DNA of 64,000 nucleotides from assembly GCA_963785245.1 (NCBI GenBank), contig CAWAUO010000004.1, positions 1 through 64,000 on the forward strand. Direction: 5' to 3'. Below the pieces are notes generated by a model. That model was not told the DNA's origin. It saw only the letters and a list, made by a program, of their open reading frames with translations, and ran no database searches. Positions 1-8,107 of the stretch are shown piece by piece. The DNA is from JAHEEL01 sp963785245 (GTDB lineage Bacteria; Actinomycetota; Acidimicrobiia; Spongiisociales; UBA5794). Every line of letters starts with the position of its first letter. Within the stretch, counting starts at the first letter, position 1. The position numbers and the translations under genes are program-made.

Positions 1-481
1 TTCGGGTCGAGAGGCGGCGTGTCGGACGCGGTCGCAGCGCCGCCCGGTGTTTCCTACACGACCGTACCGTCGACGATCGTTGTGCATGTCTCGGGTGCTG
101 TTGTTCGGCCGGGTCTCGTCACGATCTCTGTGACGGCAAGGGTTGCGGACGCGATCGCGGGAGCCGGGGGAGCGGAGATCGGAGCAGACCTCGGCGGGCT
201 GAATCTTGCAGCGGAGGTGCGCGACGGCGATCAGATCGTGGTGCCCCGATGGGGGCGACGGATTCGCCAGGCGTTCGTCGGCAGATCGGGGGATCGATCT
301 GAACCGAGCCACCGCGGTCGAACTCGAGGAGCTTCCCGGTGTGGGATCGGTCCTGGCGGGTCGGATCGTGGCCTACCGGGATCTGAATGGCCCGTTCGGC
401 GCCGTGGAGGATCTGCTCGATGTCGGAGGGATCGGCGAGGCGAAGCTTGCCGCCATGCGCGACGCGATCGCTGCGCCGTAG
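1..481 (+). CDS. comEA: ComEA-like DNA uptake protein (5' partial, one frameshift)
   Basis: Competence DNA receptor family, which binds double-stranded DNA at the cell surface and passes it to ComEC. The frame open from the window edge (GTG at 19 is only its first internal start) carries an SLBB-type domain with the motif VHVSGAVVRPGLV. A second frame, from about 250 to the stop at 481, carries the helix-hairpin-helix domain (IDLNRATAVELEELPGVG, then VGGIGEAKLAAM). Removing one C from the run at 244-247 joins the two frames into VPDGGDGFARRSS. The N-terminal membrane anchor lies before the window. The stop directly precedes comEC, the usual partner. Family call secure; the frameshift is probably a sequence error. 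Confidence 0.85.
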
Positions 482-2604
482 ATGCGGTCGCCTTCGCTCG
501 CGGGACGGTGGACGATCGCCGGAGCGGCCGCCGTCTGGATCGGTGCGCTGCTCGGTCTCCGAGTCGGGATCGGCCTGGTCTTCATTGCCTTCGCCGTAGC
601 GGTTCTGGTGGTGCTCCGATCGATGCCCGCCGCGGTGCTCGTGGCACTGATCGCCGCCGGGGCGATGTCGGGTGCGTTCGCTGCAGATCGCATTGCTGCG
701 ACGTTGACCGCGGAGGTACCGGTTGGGCCCATCGAATTCGTTGGCGTGGTGGCGGAAGACGACGGTCCGCAGCGACCGGCCGTCGTGAAGCCGGAGGCGC
801 TCCACGAACCCGACGGGTGGCGACCGTGGAGCGGACCGCCCCTCGGTGTCGGCCCCGAACCAGGCGAGCCACTCGTGGCGGGCCAGAGGATCCGAGTGGT
901 CGGCACCGCGAGGAGCGTTCCCGGCCGTATCCGGGGTGATCCGATCGCGGGAAGGGTCACGGTCAGTAAGGTGGAGGTGCTCGGAACGTCGGGCGGGCCG
1001 CTCTTCGTCGTCGGGAATGCCGTCCGCGACCGGGTTCGATCCGTGCTCGACATCACCAACCGCAGCGAAGCCCTCGTCGCCGGGTTCCTCATCGGCGACA
1101 CGACCGGCCTCAGCCCTCGCGACCTCGACGCGCTCCGACGGTCGGGACTCACTCACTTCGTCGCCGTATCGGGTTCCAACGTCGCGCTCTTCTTGGCGGC
1201 CTGGTGGGTGATCACGGCATTCGTTGGCATCGGGCCGAGACGCCGCTTCGCCGTGGGCGTGCTCGGCCTGGCGATCTTCGTCGTGGTGACTCGGTGGGAG
1301 GCGTCAGTGCTCCGGGCCGCCTTCATGGCTGCGACGGTCCTGGGCGCCGCCGCATCCGGCATCGTGGTCGATACGTGGGTCGCCATCGGAGTGGCCGTCG
1401 GCGCCCTGCTGCTCTTGAGCGGGCAACTGGCGGCCGACGTGGGGTTCCAACTCTCCGTTGCCGCAACGGTCGGCATCCTCATCGGGTCCGGGATGTTCTC
1501 CGGTCGCCGGCCTCGACCTCTGTGGGCGACGCTCGGCGCGGCCACGGCGGCACAGATCTCGGTGGTGCCGATCCTCCTCCTCCACTTCGGGGCCGTGCCC
1601 CTGATGTCGCCGATCGCGAACCTCTTCTCCGCTCCGCTCGTCACGGGTGCCACGATCACCGGGTCGCTCGCCGTCGTCGTGGGATGGAGTCCGGCCGTTG
1701 CCGTCTCTTCGGCGCTCGCTGGAGCCGTGCTCGCGATCGCAGACATCGCAGAACAGTGGCCGCAACTCGGTCCGGTCGGAGTCGGGACGTCGGCGGTCAT
1801 CGTGATCCTCGTGCGAGCGAGACGCACGCGGCCGGTCGCCGTGGTCGTGCTCGCTCTGGTGATCGGTGCCACGACGCTCGTTCCCCGCGGACCGCCCGAC
1901 CGCCCGCTGGTGACGTTCCTCGACGTCGGGCAGGGTGACGCCGTCCTGCTGCGCGACCCCTCCGGTCGGGTGGCGCTCATCGACGGCGGCCGCGACCCGT
2001 CTGGTGCTGATCGAAGCGCTCCGACGCCATCACATCGGGAGGATCGACCTGCTCGTCGCCACGCACGGCGATGCCGACCACGTGGGCGGATTCGACGGCA
2101 TTCTCGGCGACCGTTCGGTCGGCAGGCTCTGGGTGCCCGATCATCCCGACCCCGGACCGGAGATGGAGGCGTTGATCGCCGCCGCTACGGCGGCCGGTGT
2201 TCCGATCGACCAGGTCGGCCCCGGCATCTCGTACGCCCTTGGCGACATCGTCCTCGAGGCGCTGGGACCGAGAAGACGCTACGCAGAACGCAACGACGGT
2301 TCGATCGTGCTGTGGGCACTGGCCGGCAAGACCCTCCTGCTGCCGGGAGACATCGGAGCGGTGGCACAGCGGGAACTGCCGCCCCTGCAACCGGACATCT
2401 TGCTGGTCCCGCACCATGGATCCTCGACAACCGATCTTGCATGGCTCGCCGCAACCGTTGGCGACGCTCGCCGTCATCAGCGTCGGTCCGAACACCTACG
2501 GGCATCCGGCGCCCGAGATCCAGGCTGTGCTCGCCGAGACTGGAGCCGACGTTCGGGTGACACGCGACGTCGGAGATGTGTCGATCGACCTCGGCGGCCC
2601 ATGA
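482..2604 (+). CDS. comEC: ComEC/Rec2 DNA-uptake channel with two frameshifts
   Basis: Inner-membrane channel thought to move single-stranded DNA into the cytoplasm during transformation. Frame 482-2000 holds an N-terminal soluble region, the competence membrane domain (FLIGDTTGLSPRDLDALRRS, then VAVSGSNVALF) and several membrane helices. It ends in the metallo-beta-lactamase-like domain, with DVGQGDAVLLRDPSG and IDGGRDPS. One extra base near 2003 moves the frame to VLIEALRRHHIGRIDLL, THGDADHVGG and LVPHHGSS. Another near 2457 moves it to LAVISVGPNTYGHP and the stop at 2604. All expected parts are present in order, so the gene is probably intact in the organism. Start ATG 482 immediately follows the comEA stop. 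Confidence 0.88.
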
Positions 2605-2674
2605 CGGCAGCCATCTCGCCTTCGTATCGGCGCGGTGTGAGGCGTATGGTGCTGGCACAACGAAGGAGCGCGAA

Positions 2675-3660
2675 ATGACCAAAGTTCGATGGGGCATTCT
2701 GAGCACGGCGGATATCGGGATGGAGAAGGTCACACCGGCCATCCAGGCTGCCGAGAACTGCGACGTGGTTGCGATCGCCTCGCGGCAGTCAGGAGAGCGC
2801 GGCCGCTGCCGCCGCCCGCCTCGGGATACCGACGGCCTATGGCTCCTACGAGGAATTGCTTGCCGACGAGAATGTCGACGCGGTGTACATCCCACTCCCG
2901 AACGACATGCACGCCGAGTGGACGATGAAGGCTGCGGCCGCGGGCAAGCACATTCTCTGCGAGAAGCCGCTGGCGATGAACGCCGCGCAGGCCGAGGAGA
3001 TGGCGGCTGCCTGCGAAGACGCCGGGGTGAAGCTGCCGAAGCATTCATGTACCGGCTCCACCCGATCTGGCTCGAGGCCGTTCGCCTCGTGCGCAGCGGG
3101 GTGATCGGCGACGTGCAGGCTGTCCAGAGTTGGTTCAGCTTCCACAACGATGATCCACTGAACATCCGGAACCGGGTCGAGAACGGCGGCGGCGCGATCA
3201 TGGACATCGGCTGCTACAACATCAACGCCTCCCGGATGCTGTTCGATGCCGAACCGGAGCGCATCCAAGCGACCGTGCGTCGGGATCCCACGATGGGAAT
3301 CGATACGTTGACCTCGGCGATTCTCGAGTTCCCAGGCGGGCAGACAGGCATCGTTCACCTGCACCACACGGGGCGAGGACTACCAGAGCGTCAACATCAT
3401 CGGCACAACCGGTCGGATCGACATGGACATCCCCTTCAACATCCCGGTCGACCGCGAGACGAAGATCCGCGTGGTGTCCGGCGGTACACCGCCGGAGGAC
3501 CCGGCGGTCGAGACCCTGATCTTCCCGGTCGCTGAACCAGTACACGATCCAGGCAGAAGTGTTCGCCCAGGCGGTGCTTGATGACACCCCCGTTGTGGTC
3601 CCGGTTTCGGACGCGATCAACAACATGAAGGTGATCGACGAGATCCTGGCGACGCCCTAG
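2675..3660 (+). CDS. Gfo/Idh/MocA family NAD(P)-dependent oxidoreductase, four frameshifts
   Basis: Family of sugar and polyol dehydrogenases. The N-terminal Rossmann domain begins MTKVRWGILSTADIG and contains AVYIPLPNDMHAEW and the family signature GKHILCEKPLAMN, whose Lys is the usual catalytic residue. The C-terminal domain has HPIWLEAVRLVRSGVIGDV and GGAIMDIGCYNI. The protein is readable only by changing frame about four times: an extra G near 2790, a missing G near 3033, an extra G in the run at 3370-3373, and an extra G near 3534. The last segment ends VVVPVSDAINNMKVIDEIL before the TAG at 3658. Total span matches the usual 320-330 residues. Substrate unknown. Confidence 0.8.
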
Positions 3661-3742
3661 GACTGAGAGGGTCGAGCGCTCGGAAGTATCCTTGAGGACG
3701 GTTCAGACGAAGACAACCCAGACAAGCGAGAGGGATGATCCT

Positions 3743-4462
3743 GTGAGAGACATCAGCGGATTGACGATTGCGATTACCGGAGCGAGTGCAGGGATTGGTG
3801 AGGCAACGGCTCGTGCGGTCGTTGCAGCGGGCGCGTCGGTCGTGCTCGGAGCGCGACGGGTCGACCGTCTTGCGGAATTGGCCGCCGAGTTGGGAGAGCA
3901 GGCCGCCATCGTCGAGATGGACGTGCGCGAACCGGCCGATTCGCAACGCCTGGTCGCTGAGGCCAAGGCCCGATTCGGTGGCCTGGATGCCCTTGTCGCG
4001 AACGCCGGGATCGGCGCCTACGGCGGGATCATGGATCTGACCGACGAGAAGCTCAAGACGATGATGGACACGAACGTGGCAGGAACCGTGTGGCCAATTC
4101 GCGCCGCCGTCCCAGGTTTCGTCGAACAGGGCAGCGGGGATATCGTCATCGTTGCATCCGTCGCTGGAATCCGCGGAGCCGGCGACGAGGCCGTCTACGC
4201 CGCGACGAAGTTCGCTCAGGTGGGCCTCGCAGGCGGACTCGATCGCGAGCTTCGCGAATCGGGCGTTCGCGTGAGCACGATCGCCCCGGGTGGTACTGCC
4301 ACCGAATTCGCCATGGGGGCGGGCCGCACACCGGGTATGCCGGGTCTCGACGACATGATGACCGCCGATAACGTGGCACAGGCCGTGGTTACCGTTCTTC
4401 AGCAGCCGCTTTCGATGCGCACGCTCATGTGGTCGATGCGGAGCATCAAGGAATCCGACTAG
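3743..4462 (+). CDS. Short-chain dehydrogenase/reductase (SDR)
   Basis: Classical NAD(P)(H)-dependent SDR of 239 residues. Visible motifs are the cofactor loop TGASAGIG, the adenine-side motif NAGIGAYGG, the Ser-containing segment IVASVAGIRG and the catalytic YAATK. Start GTG 3743 is chosen because it puts the beta-strand before TGASAGIG about 10 residues in. The upstream in-frame ATG at 3692 would add 17 residues of non-domain sequence. It lies about 80 bp after the oxidoreductase on the same strand, so they may share a transcript. Substrate cannot be told from sequence; the absence of a long C-terminal extension fits small alcohol or sugar reductases. Confidence 0.9.
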   Translation: MRDISGLTIAITGASAGIGEATARAVVAAGASVVLGARRVDRLAELAAELGEQAAIVEMDVREPADSQRLVAEAKARFGGLDALVANAGIGAYGGIMDLTDEKLKTMMDTNVAGTVWPIRAAVPGFVEQGSGDIVIVASVAGIRGAGDEAVYAATKFAQVGLAGGLDRELRESGVRVSTIAPGGTATEFAMGAGRTPGMPGLDDMMTADNVAQAVVTVLQQPLSMRTLMWSMRSIKESD

Positions 4463-4498
4463 TCGGGAGGGCCCATCGGCGGTTCGGCGAGACGGCGT

Positions 4499-5293
4499 TC
4501 AACCGTGGAGTTGCTCGCGTTCCGTCTCGGTGACATCGCTCGGGAGCTTCCCGATGATGATCATGCCGAGTACGTCGTCCATCGTGACGTCGTCCTTGTT
4601 GACGGTGCCGACGAGCTTGCCTTGGAGAACCACACAGATGCGATCGGCGAGGTCGAACACGTCGTGGATATCGTGGCTGATGAGGAAGATGCCGATCCCT
4701 TCGGCCTTCAACTGCTTGATCAGTTCGCCGACCTGGGCGGTCTCGGCCGGTCCGAGAGCGGCGGTGGGCTCATCCATGATGATGATGCGGGCGTTGTAGT
4801 AGACCGACTTCGCGATAGCGATCGATTGACGCTGACCACCCGAGAGTGAGCTCACCGGAACCTTGAAGTTCTGGAAATTCGGGTTCAGGCGGGTCATCAC
4901 CTTGCGCGTTTCGGACTCCATCGCTGCATCGTCGAGGGTTCCCCACCGGGACCGGAGTTCACGGCCGAGAAACATGTTCCCGGCCGCGTCGATGTTCTCC
5001 GCGAGAGCGAGCGTCTGGTAGATGGTCTCGATTCCGAGCGCCTTGGCATCGCGCGGATTGTCGATCGTGACATCCTGGCCGTCGATCGTGATCTGGCCGG
5101 AGTCCGCTTTGTGGGCGCCCGACAACGTCTTGATGAGCGTCGTCTTTCCGGCGCCATTGCCGCCGACGAGGGCAACCACCTCTCCGGGGAAGAGATCTAC
5201 GGATACGTCATCGACCGCGTGCACACCGCCGAACGCGACCCGAATGTTGTTCATCTCAACGAGGGGTGTCTGTTGAACGGTTTCCTGTGTCAC
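4499..5293 (-). CDS. Sugar ABC transporter ATP-binding protein, single-domain XylG-like
   Basis: ATPase of a sugar importer. Walker A is GGNGAGKTT, the signature LSGGQRQSIAIAKS, Walker B RIIIMDEPTAALG, and the switch His is in LISHDIHDV. At 264 residues it has one nucleotide-binding domain, whereas E. coli XylG/RbsA proteins are about 500 residues with two. It presumably works as a homodimer. GTG start at 5293 lies 4 bp after the permease stop, so the two are translated from one message. With xylF and xylH homologues upstream it completes the importer. Confidence 0.92.
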   Translation of the reverse strand: MTQETVQQTPLVEMNNIRVAFGGVHAVDDVSVDLFPGEVVALVGGNGAGKTTLIKTLSGAHKADSGQITIDGQDVTIDNPRDAKALGIETIYQTLALAENIDAAGNMFLGRELRSRWGTLDDAAMESETRKVMTRLNPNFQNFKVPVSSLSGGQRQSIAIAKSVYYNARIIIMDEPTAALGPAETAQVGELIKQLKAEGIGIFLISHDIHDVFDLADRICVVLQGKLVGTVNKDDVTMDDVLGMIIIGKLPSDVTETEREQLHG

Positions 5294-5297
5294 GTCG

Positions 5298-6638
5298 CTA
5301 CACCGCCTTCCGCTGATAGAAGCTATCGAGGGCGACGGCGGCGATCAGCACGATGCCGACAACGACGTCCTGGAGCGGCGCCTCGACTCCCATGAGGACC
5401 ATGCCGGAGACAAGCGACTGCATGACGAGGGCACCGAGCACGGCGCCGGGGATCGTACCGACACCGCCGGCCAGGGAAGTACCTCCGATGACGGCGGCGG
5501 CGATGACGTAGAGCTCCGCCAGTTGACCCATGCCGCTCGTCGCGGCGTTGAGGCGAGCGATCTGGACCGCAGAGGCGATCGAGATGAGTACTCCCAGCAA
5601 CATGAACGTCTTCACGATCGTCCACCGGGACTTGATACCGGCGAGGTTGGCAGCTTCGGGGTTGCCGCCGATCGCGTAGACGTAGCGGCCGTAGCGGGTT
5701 CGGGTGGCGACGAACTGCATGACGATCGTCACAACGATGGCGACCAACACCGGAGCGGCGAGACCGAGCGGGATGCTGAGCCCGCCTTCGGGCCACGCAA
5801 TGCCGTTCTCCTCCGCGTACTGCATCGCGAGGCGTTCCGGCATCGGGTAGCTGTTGATGACGGCAACGGCACCGATCACGACGCCGCAGGCGACCACCCC
5901 GAGGGCGATCTCCGCCCACACCGGCCGAGGCTGGAATCCGAACTTGATCCGTTGACGGCGACGTGTGACGAGCAATACAACGATGCCGATACACGCAGCG
6001 ATGCCGATGATCCAGGTCCATGTACCGCCGATGGTCCCTCGTGATCCGCCACCGAAGATCTGGAAGGTCGCATCCATCGGAGCAATCGTGCGGCCGCTTG
6101 CCATCCACCACGCCACGCCGCGCCAGACAAGGAGTCCGCCGAGGGTGACGATGAACGACGGCACACCCACATACGCAATGATCACGCCCTGGAGGCCGCC
6201 AATCGCGGCTCCCATCGCGATGCCGGCAGCGAGCGAGACGATCCAGACCATCGGATGACCGATGCCGAAAATGTCGGGCAGGATCTCGGCCTGGAGCAAC
6301 GCCATGGCCATGCCGACCGCGGCAAGCACGGAGCCGACGGAGAGGTCGATATTTCTGGTCACGATGACCAGCACCATCCCCGTCGCCATGATTGCGACGA
6401 CCGACGTCTGGACGGTGAGGTTCCAAAGGTTCCGGGCGGTGAGGAACGTGCCGCCCGACATGATGTTGAAGGCGATCCAGATGACGATCAGGGCGCCGAT
6501 CATGCCGAGGAGTCGCGTATCGATCTCGGCGGACCGGAAGAGGCTCCCGAACGAGCGCGGACCCTTCTCCGTCCGGGAGGGCGGGGCGGTGGCCTCCGCT
6601 GCCGCGTCGGCGGCGCTGGTGTCGGGTTGATCGGTCAA
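5298..6638 (-). CDS. xylH: Sugar ABC transporter permease, XylH-like
   Basis: Membrane permease of the BPD_transp_2 family (446 residues). A Ser/Ala-rich cytosolic tail of about 40 residues precedes roughly ten hydrophobic helices; the family motif region is GGNPEAANLAGIKSR, followed by VIGGTSLAGGVGTIPGAVLGALVM. Longer than E. coli XylH, with an extra loop of about 40 residues after the RRRQRIKFG segment. The apparent start is TTG at 6638. It sits between the binding-protein gene and the ATPase gene; the 110-bp gap before it holds a strong hairpin. Substrate (xylose or a related sugar) is inferred from the binding protein. Confidence 0.9.
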   Translation of the reverse strand: MTDQPDTSAADAAAEATAPPSRTEKGPRSFGSLFRSAEIDTRLLGMIGALIVIWIAFNIMSGGTFLTARNLWNLTVQTSVVAIMATGMVLVIVTRNIDLSVGSVLAAVGMAMALLQAEILPDIFGIGHPMVWIVSLAAGIAMGAAIGGLQGVIIAYVGVPSFIVTLGGLLVWRGVAWWMASGRTIAPMDATFQIFGGGSRGTIGGTWTWIIGIAACIGIVVLLVTRRRQRIKFGFQPRPVWAEIALGVVACGVVIGAVAVINSYPMPERLAMQYAEENGIAWPEGGLSIPLGLAAPVLVAIVVTIVMQFVATRTRYGRYVYAIGGNPEAANLAGIKSRWTIVKTFMLLGVLISIASAVQIARLNAATSGMGQLAELYVIAAAVIGGTSLAGGVGTIPGAVLGALVMQSLVSGMVLMGVEAPLQDVVVGIVLIAAVALDSFYQRKAV

Positions 6639-6684
6639 AGCGGACCGTACCTTAGACGGAGTTGTGGCTGTGTGTTGCAGACGC

Positions 6685-6718
6685 GAGAAGGGCGCCCGCC
6701 GGAGCGAGCGCCCTTCTC
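6685..6718 (-). terminator. Intercistronic hairpin between xylF and xylH
   Basis: Perfect 11-bp inverted repeat GAGAAGGGCGC / GCGCCCTTCTC (6685-6695 with 6708-6718) around a 12-nt loop. It lies about 30 bp after the xylF stop on the transcribed strand. No T-run follows the 3' arm, so a partial terminator or 3'-end stabiliser is more likely than a full stop. It would raise binding-protein output relative to the permease. Confidence 0.7.
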
Positions 6719-6748
6719 TTCGATTGACAGATTGTCAGTCGGTGCTGC

Positions 6749-7858
6749 CTAGGGGCAGACCGCCACGCTGCCAGCTTCGACGTCCTTGCACAGGTCGTCG
6801 ACGCTGATCCAGCCAGCGGTGACGACGAGATCGAGGTTGTCCTGGGTGATCGGCTGCGGCGACAGGAGGATCGAGAACATCTCGTTCCCTTCCGGCGTCG
6901 TGAACTTGACCATCGACGGAACATCTTCCATCGCGGTGCCGGCTGCGAGCAGTGCTGCAACTTCACCAGCGGTCTTGCCGAGGATCCGGGCGTCCTTCCA
7001 CACCGACACGGTCTGCGAGCCGAGTGCGACGCGGTTCAGAGCGGCGCCGTCGCCGTCCTGACCCGAGACGGGAACAACACCGTCGAGGCCCTGTGCCGCC
7101 AGTGCGGCAACAACGCCGCCAGCCGTGCCGTCGTTCGAGGCGACGACAGCCTGGACATCGTTGTCGAGTTCGGTCAGGAACTGCTCCATGTTGGTCTGTG
7201 CAACCTCAGGGGCCCAGTTGTCCGTGTAGGACTCGCCGACGATGACAACGTCACCGGCGTCGATGGCGTCCTGCAGGACCTCTTGCTGACCACCACGCAG
7301 GAAGTCTGCATTGGCGTCGGCAGCGTTGCCCTTGATCATGACGTAGTTCCCAGCCGGAACGGCTTCAAGGATCGCACGAGCCTGCATGCGGCCAACCTCA
7401 ACGTTGTCGAACGTGATGTAGAACGCGTTCGGGTCTTCGATGAGACGGTCGTATGCGATGACCGGTATGCCCTGGTCAATCGCACTCTGTACGGCGGGCT
7501 TGATGGCCGTGCCGTCCTGAGCGAGGATGATCAGTGCCTGAGCGCCCTGAGAAATCAGGTTCTCAACGTCCGTGATCTGCTGCTCGACCGAGGAGCCGGC
7601 ATCGGCGGAGATGTACGTGGCACCGGCGGCTTCAAGAGCTGCCTTGATGTCCGGCTCATCCCACTTCGCCCAACGCTCTTCGTTGTAGTTGTTCCACGAC
7701 ACGCCGACGATGAGCTCATCGCTCATGGCCTCGGTCGTCGTTGTCTCGTCCCCGCCGGCTGCGGCGGTCGTCGTCGTGTCATCGCTATCGCTGCTGCAGG
7801 CAGCAACGATCATTGCGAACACGGCGAGCAAGACGAGAAGCTTGATGCTTCGCTTCAT
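6749..7858 (-). CDS. xylF: D-xylose-type ABC transporter substrate-binding lipoprotein
   Basis: Extracytoplasmic sugar-binding protein of the periplasmic-binding-protein type I fold (369 residues). The N-terminus KRSIKLLVLLAVFAMIVAAC is a lipoprotein signal with the lipobox Cys at residue 21, followed by a Thr/Asp linker (about residues 22-45). The mature part has the XylF-like segments GVSWNNYNEERW, AQDGTAIKPAV, IPVIAYDRLI, MIKGNAADANADFLR and VVPVSGQDGDGAALNR. First gene of the xylF-xylH-xylG-like operon. Ligand xylose is by family resemblance only. An AT-rich stretch at 7901-7918 upstream may hold the promoter. Confidence 0.92.
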   Translation of the reverse strand: MKRSIKLLVLLAVFAMIVAACSSDSDDTTTTAAAGGDETTTTEAMSDELIVGVSWNNYNEERWAKWDEPDIKAALEAAGATYISADAGSSVEQQITDVENLISQGAQALIILAQDGTAIKPAVQSAIDQGIPVIAYDRLIEDPNAFYITFDNVEVGRMQARAILEAVPAGNYVMIKGNAADANADFLRGGQQEVLQDAIDAGDVVIVGESYTDNWAPEVAQTNMEQFLTELDNDVQAVVASNDGTAGGVVAALAAQGLDGVVPVSGQDGDGAALNRVALGSQTVSVWKDARILGKTAGEVAALLAAGTAMEDVPSMVKFTTPEGNEMFSILLSPQPITQDNLDLVVTAGWISVDDLCKDVEAGSVAVCP

Positions 7859-8107
7859 TTGTCCTCCATGTAATGGTTGCGACCGCAGCTGCGGCCACTT
7901 ACTACAAACTATATACCCGCATCACCGCGAACTACTGGCGTTGGAGACTATTCCGAAGGGAGCGCCGATCGGGTTCCGGCGGGCCGATGCGGGCCCCTGG
8001 TGCCGGGTGCCGTATCGAGGGTCGAGCGCGTTCGCGAGGTGGCACCGGGGGCTACCCTTCGCGCAGATCTGCGGACCGTTGCGGCGAACTCAGGAGGCGG
8101 GCAATCG
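7859..8107. other. Divergent intergenic region, xylF / haloperoxidase gene
   Basis: 249 bp between divergent genes. It contains the perfect palindrome CCGCAGCTGCGG (about 7883-7894), an AT-rich segment with ACTATATAC near 7910 that may serve xylF, and the Shine-Dalgarno sequence AGGAGG just before 8108. No further gene or riboswitch is visible. Confidence 0.45.

Noticed and set aside
119..1156. Long minus-strand open frame opposite comEA/comEC
   Set aside because: Arg/Pro/Ser-rich translation without domains; typical antisense shadow of a GC-rich gene.
6724..6738. TTGACA-GAT-TGTCAG, resembling the purine-locus palindrome
   Set aside because: It lies just after the xylF stop inside an operon, the dyad is imperfect at the end, and the spacer differs; probably chance.
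7283..7873. 196-codon plus-strand frame opposite xylF
   Set aside because: No motifs; overlaps a well-supported lipoprotein gene entirely.
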